Shown here one piece after another: positions 58,109 through 64,000 of a stretch of DNA of 64,000 nt (positions are counted from its first letter, which is position 1; every line of letters starts with the position of its first letter). The notes under the pieces are model-generated. The model worked only from the letters and a program-made list of their open reading frames with translations, ran no database searches and had not been told where the DNA came from. The position numbers were made by a program, and so were the translations under genes. Source of the stretch: Heliopora coerulea (taxonomy: Eukaryota; Cnidaria; Anthozoa; Scleralcyonacea; Helioporidae); assembly GCA_030142905.1 (NCBI GenBank), contig JASJOG010000484.1, forward strand, positions 1-64,000, read 5' to 3'.

Positions 58109-58909
58109 ATGAATTCAACAGAAGAAATGGAAAGAAAATATTATGGGAAAAATTATGATTATGTTATGAAAAATATTAAAGAAGATGTTGAATTGGAGAA
58201 AAAATATTTTAAAAAAAAATATCCCTATGCAGACATGTCAAGGTTTACCTTCGAGGCTGATTTTGATAAAAATGCTGTTTTTCAAGGTTATCATATTTGG
58301 TTTAAAAATAATTCGTTTTTGTCAACAGATATAAATTCAGATACATTTAAAAATGATCCGAATATGACAAAGTATCTTTATATTAACAAACCTTCTGAAA
58401 AACATCTTACAAAAAATTCAAAAGAACACAGCGACAGCGGGCGTTCCGCCCACTTTCCAAAAATTTGGAAAATCGGAGGAACTGTACAAGAATTACCAAA
58501 AGGTAAAAGACATGTTGATTATACAGGAAAAAATTATTGTTGGGATAATTTTCCAACACAATATGTTTTAAGTTATCCTATTAACCAGTTTAGAATTTAT
58601 GTAAACAATACAGATTATTTTCAAAGCAATTTACCTGGATTAAATATAACTACAGATGATAATGCAAAATGGTCACTTAATGAGCCATATTTTCAAAGCA
58701 TTATAGGAATATGGATTGCAACTTATGGATGTGGAATTTCAATACAACATTTATTATTTAGTTCAGATGTGCCAAAACAAATTACATCATTTATGACATT
58801 TCATCTATATTTTACAGTTAGAAGAATTATGTGGCAACTGAGAAATGGTGATGGTAAAACCTTTTATAAATTTAATGCTGGTTTTTTAAAAGATCACTAT
58901 CCAAAATAG
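58109..58909 (+). CDS. Unrecognised 266-residue protein
   Basis: Lys/Tyr-rich N-terminus (EEMERKYYGKNYDYVMKN) followed by a beta-rich, aromatic-rich body (FPKIWKIGGTVQELP near 115-130, YVLSYPINQFRIYVNN near 150-165). The hydrophobic stretch FQSIIGIWIATYGCGISIQH (about 193-212) could be a buried strand/helix or a membrane segment. Residues near 110-116 (DSGRSAH) are encoded by a GC-rich hairpin (58439-58451) that looks inserted in frame. First gene of the plus-strand block and intact. A structural role is suggested only by its company. Confidence 0.7.
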   Translation: MNSTEEMERKYYGKNYDYVMKNIKEDVELEKKYFKKKYPYADMSRFTFEADFDKNAVFQGYHIWFKNNSFLSTDINSDTFKNDPNMTKYLYINKPSEKHLTKNSKEHSDSGRSAHFPKIWKIGGTVQELPKGKRHVDYTGKNYCWDNFPTQYVLSYPINQFRIYVNNTDYFQSNLPGLNITTDDNAKWSLNEPYFQSIIGIWIATYGCGISIQHLLFSSDVPKQITSFMTFHLYFTVRRIMWQLRNGDGKTFYKFNAGFLKDHYPK

Positions 58910-58924
58910 ACATATCAAGAAATT

Positions 58925-59689
58925 ATGAACATTAAAAATGAACATTTAGGACAAGACGTTGTTGGAGTAAGACCATGGGAAAGATATAAACACGGTCCAG
59001 GACAAATTAGAGACACACAAAATGATTATAAAAAATTTGTGCCAAAAATATCAAATGGGCTTACAAAAAGTGGCACAGAATTGTTAAATCACAGCATTGA
59101 AGCATATATTTATTCAATCCTTGCAGCACAAGCTAGAACTAGACAAAGTATTTTTGGTCCAAGAGCTTCAGCATTGGAAACACAAAAAGTTTTTAGACAA
59201 ATGTTTGAAGATTCTATTATAAATTATGATACAACAACATGGATTAATAATATGAATCAAGCAATTTCATCAACTAATGTAGTTTTAAATACTGCTATAA
59301 GCCCAACTTTATGGTTAATTCCATCATCTTTAATTATTTTAAAAAATCCTATTGATGGTTATAATAATAAATTAAAAGCTTCTGATGAAAATATGGTTTT
59401 TGGAATTAATGAAAATTTAAATTATTACGGGGTTAAAGAACAACCAATAAAAAAACAACTGGGAGCGCATGACTTGAAAAAATTAGAAACATTAGGAACT
59501 GAACAACAACCAAAGACCAATAAACAGCCTTTGGTTGCTAAAGTAACAAAAAACAGCAAACAGTTGAAAACCAGCAGAGCCGGCACAAACGCTGCTATAA
59601 CAACAAACACACCCCCTACGGGTGATAATTTAATTGTTTTATCTTTATCAATAATTGGTGGAATTTTAATCGCACGGTATGTGCTCTGA
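58925..59689 (+). CDS. Unrecognised 254-residue protein with C-terminal membrane anchor
   Basis: The N-terminus has VGVRPWERYKHGPGQIRDTQ. A helical middle (about 45-110) includes QARTRQSIFGPRAS. WLIPSSLIIL is near 130. A Gln/Lys/Thr-rich linker (about 185-230) leads to a terminal hydrophobic segment LIVLSLSIIGGILIARYVL. A single C-terminal segment is what a tail-anchored membrane protein would show. The linker carries a small GC-rich hairpin (59610-59624) in frame. The gene starts 15 bases after the preceding stop, with no TAAATG motif, so it may share a transcript with 58109-58909. Family unknown. Confidence 0.7.
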   Translation: MNIKNEHLGQDVVGVRPWERYKHGPGQIRDTQNDYKKFVPKISNGLTKSGTELLNHSIEAYIYSILAAQARTRQSIFGPRASALETQKVFRQMFEDSIINYDTTTWINNMNQAISSTNVVLNTAISPTLWLIPSSLIILKNPIDGYNNKLKASDENMVFGINENLNYYGVKEQPIKKQLGAHDLKKLETLGTEQQPKTNKQPLVAKVTKNSKQLKTSRAGTNAAITTNTPPTGDNLIVLSLSIIGGILIARYVL

Positions 59690-59718
59690 GAAACAAAGTT
59701 TCGAATCAAAATATATAT

Positions 59719-59731
59719 TATAAAATAAATG
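59719..59731 (+). promoter_or_regulatory. TATAAAATAAATG initiator-like motif
   Basis: Contains the start codon of 59729-60442; preceded by ATATATAT. Confidence 0.7.
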
Positions 59732-60442
59732 ACAATATCTTTAAAAATCTTCATCACAAAAGATGAAAACTCAGAAAAAATAATTCCATTAGACGAGCCA
59801 CTTATATTAACTAATTGTAGCGGCAGCGAAGCTGGTAAAATGTTTGTAAAATCAGTAAGTATATTTTGGAATTTTAATAATTTATATAAAAATATTCATC
59901 ATTTTAGTTATGATACACAAGGTGCTAATAGAAAAATTGACTTCAAAGACGGATATTATACCTTTAATATTTTAAAAACTGAATTAGAAAATGTCGGTGC
60001 AATTGAACTGGAACAAATTGATTTTTCTGGAAAATGCACAATAAAATCGGATAAAACCTTAAATTTACAAACATTTGGCCCATTCATAGGATTTCCAGAG
60101 AATAAAGTAATACAAGCAAATACTTCAACAGAAAGCGACAATGTAGTAAATATTAATAACAACTTGGAATATGTAAACATAAGCTGTAATATGATTGATA
60201 AAAGTAAAAATTTTGTAAATGGTAAAAGAAGTAATGTACTTATTCAAGTTCCAATTGAATCTGAACAAACACTAAAAGGAAGTGTTTCTAAAATTTATCC
60301 GCCTGAAGAAACAGGAGGAATAAAATTATCAAATGGAATTTATAATGAATTAATATTCAAAGTAGAAGGAAACCATGGTAGTGGTCCACAAGGTGGTTCA
60401 TCTTCAATTGGAAATGTTTTATTGGAAATTATTATAAAATAA
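59729..60442 (+). CDS. Possible minor capsid (penton-like) protein
   Basis: 237 residues, beta-rich. FKDGYYTFNILKTELENVG (about 72-90) and NLEYVNISCNMIDKSKNFVN (about 150-170), followed by GKRSNVLIQVPIE, recall Polinton-type minor capsid proteins, which have a G-x-Y-x-x-x-x-L-x-x-x-L box and later a C-D-I-V/I-x-x-x-x-V-G-x-x-x-x-x-L-L-x-x-x-P box. The likeness is by pattern only. Start and motif: TATAAAATAAATG at 59719-59731. The stop TAA falls inside the identical motif of the next gene. SGSEAGK near residues 31-37 is encoded by a hairpin-like GC-rich insert (59824-59834). Intact. Confidence 0.5.
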   Translation: MTISLKIFITKDENSEKIIPLDEPLILTNCSGSEAGKMFVKSVSIFWNFNNLYKNIHHFSYDTQGANRKIDFKDGYYTFNILKTELENVGAIELEQIDFSGKCTIKSDKTLNLQTFGPFIGFPENKVIQANTSTESDNVVNINNNLEYVNISCNMIDKSKNFVNGKRSNVLIQVPIESEQTLKGSVSKIYPPEETGGIKLSNGIYNELIFKVEGNHGSGPQGGSSSIGNVLLEIIIK

Positions 60443-60445
60443 ATG
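60433..60445 (+). promoter_or_regulatory. TATAAAATAAATG initiator-like motif
   Basis: Contains the fibre gene start codon and the stop of the preceding gene. Confidence 0.7.
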
Positions 60446-62410
60446 AGTTTATTTTACGGATATGAAAAAGTTAGCGATAATATAACAACAGGGGGTCTCC
60501 CAACAACAGGAGGTACAATGACCGGTAATATTAACATAGGCTCACATCATATAATAACATCAGTTGACCCAACAGAAAATGCACATTTAGCGAGGAAGAA
60601 ATATGTAGATGACAAAGTGAGCAAAGCGAAAGGTTCAGGAAATTTATCAGGGACTTCAGCGGGAAATTATTTATTAAAAACTGGAGGCACAATGACGGGA
60701 AATATAAACATGGGAAATAACAGAATTACAACAACTGTGAATCCTGTGAGTGATAAAGACCTTTGTAGGAAAAAATATGTGGATGATCAAGATTCTAGAA
60801 AATTATCAGTGACAGGAGGAACAATGTCTGGAAATATTGTCATGGGAAATAATAAAATTACAACAACTGCAGATCCCACAGGTGATAAAGACCTTTCCCA
60901 TAAAAAATATGTGGATGACCAAGATTCTAGAAAATTATCTTTGACAGGTGGAACAATGACTGGAAACTTGAATATGGGATCAAATAAAGTCTTATCAAGT
61001 GCAACACCTTCAAATAATAATGATCTCACAACAAAATCATATGTGGACGGAAACTTTATTAAAATGGAAAAAGTCACTTGGTTGGGTGTTGAAAGAAGTA
61101 AAATTAAAAGAGATATTTACACAAATACTTATCAAGTTTTAACCTCAAAAGATCCAGACTATAAAGATGCTCTTTCAAGAGAAAAATATGTGGATGATAG
61201 AGATAACACTACATTACCTTTATCAGGAGGAACAATGACAGGTGATATCACAATTGGGAATAATAAAATCATCACAACTTCAGATCCAAACAGCGACAAT
61301 TCACTCACAAGAAAAAAATATGTGGATGATCAAGATGATACAAAATTGTCTTTATCTGGAGGAACAATGACTGGTGATATAACAATTGGAAATAATAAAA
61401 TTATTTCTTCAACAAATCCCACACTTCAAACACATTTGGCGAGAAAAAAATATGTTGATACAAAATTATCAAAAACAGGTGGAACAATGACTGGAGATTT
61501 GGATATGGGAAATCATCATATTATTCATGCAACAAATTATTCTCCTTCTTCTAATCAACATTCTGTAAATAGAAAATATGTTACAAATTGGTCAATTCCA
61601 AATACTGTTGCAAATATTTATAATTTGCAAATGGATGATGAAGGAATTTTTAATGTGAAAGATGATGTTAATTATATAGAATATACTGGAAGCAATAAAA
61701 AGGTTGAAAAACTTTTGAATTTGTCAAGAAAAAAAGATTGGAATTTCAAACAAGATGATACAAACAAACAACCATTTTTCAAAAAATCCATAATTAATAA
61801 TAATTTTTGTGTCCAATATCTTGGATCAAACAGTAACAATTTACATTTAGTTAGTACACAAGATATTTTAAGCAATCAACACTTGAATTTTTATTTTGTA
61901 TATGGCTTAAAATCATTAAATTCGTCTAACAATGAGGTATTGTTGTTTATAATCATAGATAATGAAACAGTAAGTCAACCAACTCCTTTTAATTTTGGTA
62001 TTTCTTATCGTAATTCATTATTATATATCACAAATTCATCCACGTCTGCAATTTCAAATAGCAGATGGCAATTGAAAGCAAATGCAAAAGAAATAAACAA
62101 ATCAATATGTCTTTCTGCACATTGGGATCAAAATAACCTCAGTGGTGGTAAAAAAGGAAAACTTTATGTGAATGGAAAAGAAATTGTTTCTTTCATTACA
62201 AATAGTAAATTATCTCACAATGCAAATACGAAATTTTATCTTGGATCAAAAAATAAAGACCATGGAAAAATGGATGGAGAAATATTATATACATATGTTT
62301 CAACAAGAAAAATGAAATACCCAGAAATTGTGTTAAACCATTATCTTCTTTGTAAAAAATATGGTGTTGATTTTGACGAAGATGAAATATTAAAATATAT
62401 AGCTAAATAA
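60443..62410 (+). CDS. Fibre protein with phage-tail-like repeats and lectin-like end
   Basis: 655 residues. Seven GGTM[TS]G units begin near residues 23, 81, 125, 169, 262, 306 and 346, mostly 44 apart. Each reads roughly GGTMTG-x-I-x-M-G-x-x-x-I, then D-P-x-x-x-x-x-L-x-x-K-x-Y-V-D. This repeat is typical of trimeric phage tail fibres and a few eukaryotic virus fibres. An eighth half-unit (about 230-260) lacks the GGTMTG box. After about residue 380 comes a globular end; around 465-640 it resembles a concanavalin-A/LamG-type lectin fold (LNFYFVYGL, LCLSAHWDQ-like, KLYVNGKEIVSF, KFYLGSKN). The likely role is surface attachment. It starts right at the stop of 59729-60442. Confidence 0.8.
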   Translation: MSLFYGYEKVSDNITTGGLPTTGGTMTGNINIGSHHIITSVDPTENAHLARKKYVDDKVSKAKGSGNLSGTSAGNYLLKTGGTMTGNINMGNNRITTTVNPVSDKDLCRKKYVDDQDSRKLSVTGGTMSGNIVMGNNKITTTADPTGDKDLSHKKYVDDQDSRKLSLTGGTMTGNLNMGSNKVLSSATPSNNNDLTTKSYVDGNFIKMEKVTWLGVERSKIKRDIYTNTYQVLTSKDPDYKDALSREKYVDDRDNTTLPLSGGTMTGDITIGNNKIITTSDPNSDNSLTRKKYVDDQDDTKLSLSGGTMTGDITIGNNKIISSTNPTLQTHLARKKYVDTKLSKTGGTMTGDLDMGNHHIIHATNYSPSSNQHSVNRKYVTNWSIPNTVANIYNLQMDDEGIFNVKDDVNYIEYTGSNKKVEKLLNLSRKKDWNFKQDDTNKQPFFKKSIINNNFCVQYLGSNSNNLHLVSTQDILSNQHLNFYFVYGLKSLNSSNNEVLLFIIIDNETVSQPTPFNFGISYRNSLLYITNSSTSAISNSRWQLKANAKEINKSICLSAHWDQNNLSGGKKGKLYVNGKEIVSFITNSKLSHNANTKFYLGSKNKDHGKMDGEILYTYVSTRKMKYPEIVLNHYLLCKKYGVDFDEDEILKYIAK

Positions 62411-62645
62411 ATTTTAAATACATTTTGAATAACTTTGAATAAATTTTGAATAACCACAAATGTTATTTAAAATTTACTTGACTTTTATTTAATTTTATTC
62501 ATAAATAACTTTGAATAAATTTTAAATAAATTGTAAATAAATTTTATTTAAATAAATTTTAAATAAATTTTAAATAAATAATTTTAAATAAATTTCGAAT
62601 AAATTGTAAATAACTTTGAATGAATTCTAAATAAAAAAATAAAAT
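62411..62645. repeat. Very AT-rich tandem repeat
   Basis: AATAAATTTTA-type units of about 11 bases repeat with variants (AATAACTTTG, AATAAATTGTA) through the whole gap between two genes. It could be an origin-like or transcript-end region. No coding potential. Confidence 0.75.
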
Positions 62646-62657
62646 TATAAATAAATG
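62646..62657 (+). promoter_or_regulatory. TATAAATAAATG initiator-like motif
   Basis: One A shorter than the main form; marks the start of the broken gene at 62655. Confidence 0.65.
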
Positions 62658-63193
62658 AGTGAACAGAGTGACCAAAGTAAACAAACGGTGAAGCCAGACG
62701 AAGTGAACACTTCTGATAAACAACCAAATGTTGATAAGTAACAGCAGTTGAAAAATCTGAAAGCAGCAAAGCTGCTAAAGTAAAAGATCCAAGAAAAGTA
62801 GAATTGGGAAAAAGATTGGCAAAAATTTCAAGAGAAGCAAAAGAAAGAAAAGCAAGACAACGAAGCGAAGTAGAAAATGCTAAAGTAGAAAATGAAGAAA
62901 TAAATAATTACATTGATTTTGGACCTTCCGCTTTGCAGTATTTGATTGGAGGGGTTGGGGTTGTTGCTGCACTGGGTGGATTATACTTTGCATATAAAAA
63001 AGACAAAAGGGAAAGCGAACAAATCGAGCAAAGTGATCGACCGAAGGTCTCATCTACCAGAGGTCTCAGCAGCGAAGCTACAGCGCAGCAACAAAAAGAA
63101 GAAAAAGAAATAGTAAGAAAGAATGAGAACAAAATTAATAAAAGTGTACAATTGCAGGGTGGTCCACCAAGGTGTTCTATTGAAAACCTGTAA
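62655..63193 (+). pseudogene. Small membrane protein gene, frameshifted
   Basis: ATG 62655 carries the TATAAATAAATG motif and opens MSEQSDQSKQTVKPDE, which runs into TAA at 62739. From about 62738 a different frame, open to 63193, encodes a Lys/Glu-rich stretch, then IDFGPSALQYLIGGVGVVAA, a membrane segment ending in GGLYFAYKKDK, and a polar tail. The two parts make sense as one gene broken by a small indel near 62735-62740. No family was recognised. A single central membrane segment with charged flanks is the visible layout. The GC-rich hairpin at 62762-62776 lies close to the break. Confidence 0.6.
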
Positions 63194-63256
63194 GGAAGCA
63201 AACCGTGATCACCCAAAGGGCTCAGAGCCAGAGGCTCAAACGGACCTTACAGGTTT
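63184..63256. terminator. Stem-loop over a stop codon
   Basis: AAACCTGTAAGG (63184-63195) pairs perfectly with CCTTACAGGTTT (63245-63256). The enclosed loop contains two smaller hairpins, CCC-AAA-GGG (63212-63220) and GAGCC-AGA-GGCTC (63225-63237). The TAA stop of the preceding gene (63191-63193) falls inside the left arm. It may stabilise or end the transcript. Confidence 0.6.
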
Positions 63257-63278
63257 GTAATAAAAATTTTTTTATGTA

Positions 63279-63290
63279 TATAAATAAATG
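63279..63290 (+). promoter_or_regulatory. TATAAATAAATG initiator-like motif
   Basis: Same short form; marks the start of 63288-63521. Confidence 0.65.
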
Positions 63291-63521
63291 ACTGAAATGA
63301 ATAGAAAAGAAGCTATGAATGAATTATATGATTCTACACTAATTACATTGGGCGCTGTGGGAATTGGAATGATAACAAGAAGAGTATTTAGTGATGGTTT
63401 GTCAACTCCGGCTAGTTTAGTGCCTACTTTAAAACTTACAGCAGCTGTAGGATTATCAACACTTGGAATTAAATATGCACAAGACAAAAAGTGGATTCTT
63501 ACGGATCCTTTCAAATCTTAG
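63288..63521 (+). CDS. Small hydrophobic protein, 77 residues
   Basis: Two hydrophobic stretches (about 18-32, LITLGAVGIGMITRR; and about 47-62, LKLTAAVGLSTLGIKY) separated by a short polar loop suggest a two-pass membrane protein. The start is supported by TATAAATAAATG at 63279-63290. Family unknown. Confidence 0.65.
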   Translation: MTEMNRKEAMNELYDSTLITLGAVGIGMITRRVFSDGLSTPASLVPTLKLTAAVGLSTLGIKYAQDKKWILTDPFKS

Positions 63522-63565
63522 AAAGCGAAAAAAGTGAGCAAAATAAAAAAATTAAAGAAAAATAA

Positions 63566-63994
63566 ATGGAAACAGTAGTTGGTGGATTATTTAATGCAGT
63601 TGCTTTTGCAGGTGTTGGATTTTTATTTTCAAAATTAAATCATTCTGGATATGAAAAAGAGATAAAAAGACATAATGAAGCAATGGAAAAACTGAGCGAA
63701 GCGAAGGAAAAATGGTATGAAAAACAAGTGGAAAATAAAGAAGAGATTGAAAGGTTAAGACAGCAATTATCTGATGCAAATGCTGATATAAATAGAACAA
63801 ACATGTCTTTGAAAACTCTTGCGGAAATTAATAATCGTTTTAAAAATTTACAAAATGAATACAATAATGCAGCAGAAAATGAACCAAAATTAGAAGATTA
63901 TTATAAACCTTCAGATGAAATGAAAGAATATCAAAATGTTGCTTTTTTTCTGGTTGGATTTTCAGGAGGTTACATAGTTTATAAATTTGTATAA
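63566..63994 (+). CDS. Membrane protein with central coiled coil, 142 residues
   Basis: N-terminal hydrophobic segment (VGGLFNAVAFAGVGFLFSKL, about 5-24), then a long charged helix (about 27-105) with heptad-like Leu/Ile/Ala spacing and many Glu/Lys, then a C-terminal hydrophobic segment (VAFFLVGFSGGYIVYKFV). Two anchors joined by a coiled coil would form a hairpin or spacer across a membrane or capsid layer. It begins at AAATAAATG 45 bases after the previous stop and is intact. I recall similar unnamed proteins in cnidarian genomes; the role is unknown. Confidence 0.7.
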   Translation: METVVGGLFNAVAFAGVGFLFSKLNHSGYEKEIKRHNEAMEKLSEAKEKWYEKQVENKEEIERLRQQLSDANADINRTNMSLKTLAEINNRFKNLQNEYNNAAENEPKLEDYYKPSDEMKEYQNVAFFLVGFSGGYIVYKFV

Positions 63995-64000
63995 CGGTAT

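Larger units (their letters stand above)
51700..64000. mobile_element. Polinton/Maverick-type virus-like element (left 12 kb)
   Basis: A densely coding, very AT-rich block unlike the rest of the window. It encodes a retroviral-type integrase with chromodomain and an A32-like packaging ATPase, the pair that defines Polinton-type elements, plus candidate structural proteins. Gene order: one plus gene at the left, a minus block of five genes (53087-58030), and a plus block (58109 to the edge). No family-B DNA polymerase or adenain-like protease is visible; the right terminus is outside the window. Frameshifts and an internal stop mark this copy as an endogenous, decaying one. The exact left end is not fixed. 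Confidence 0.8.

Overview
This is a eukaryotic, animal-type window. It is AT-rich, has no ribosome-binding-site-led operons outside one virus-like block, and carries many metazoan transposon families: CR1/L2-like LINEs, Penelope-like elements with hammerhead ribozymes, tRNA-derived SINEs, Tc1/mariner, pogo-like, Harbinger and hAT remnants. The combination, and the resemblance of several repeats to ones common in anthozoans, suggests a cnidarian such as a coral or anemone; this is an inference. I recognise no intact host protein-coding gene and no rRNA gene.

Region 1 (1-15,413) is one giant palindrome. The left arm (1-7,060) and right arm (8,354-15,413) are mirror images about an axis at 7,707 with no length difference, around a 1.29 kb spacer. 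The left arm runs off the window start, so the palindrome may be larger. The arms carry the 3' ends of two LINEs, a pogo-like element of about 750 bp and a (GGAT)n tract. The spacer holds the 5' end of a Harbinger-like transposase gene. The right junction shows a templated duplication.

Region 2 (15.4-51.7 kb) is ordinary accessory DNA: degenerate Penelope-like reverse transcriptase pieces (16.6 and 17.5 kb), inverted tRNA-like SINEs (17.8-18.0 kb), a defective Tc1-like element with IR/DR ends (24.6-26.0 kb), a nearly complete LINE with a few breaks (29.3-32.7 kb), Penelope-like endonuclease remnants with hammerhead motifs (33.8-34.7 and 44.2-44.8 kb), a hAT/ZMYM1-like fragment (37.7 kb), a 1.3 kb diverged fold-back element (38.5-39.8 kb), a degenerate minisatellite (43.7-44.1 kb) and several MITE-like hairpins. 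The intervals between them hold nothing I can support.

Region 3 (about 51.7 kb to the right edge) is the most interesting part: the left 12 kb of an integrated virus-like element of Polinton/Maverick type. It encodes a chromodomain integrase, an A32/FtsK-HerA-type packaging ATPase, a candidate capsid protein, several unrecognised proteins, a phage-tail-fibre-like repeat protein with a lectin-like end, an acylation-signal protein and small membrane proteins. Its left terminus is packed with short repeats and a long hairpin. Many genes begin at the motif TATAAA(A)TAAATG, in which the start codon is part of the motif, much like poxvirus-type late initiators. In three places this motif overlaps the end of the preceding gene. 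The block is also sprinkled with tiny GC-rich hairpins with 3-base loops. At least three genes are broken (two frameshifts and one in-frame TAG), so this copy is probably an inactive endogenous one. No polymerase or protease gene is visible; if present, they lie beyond 64,000.
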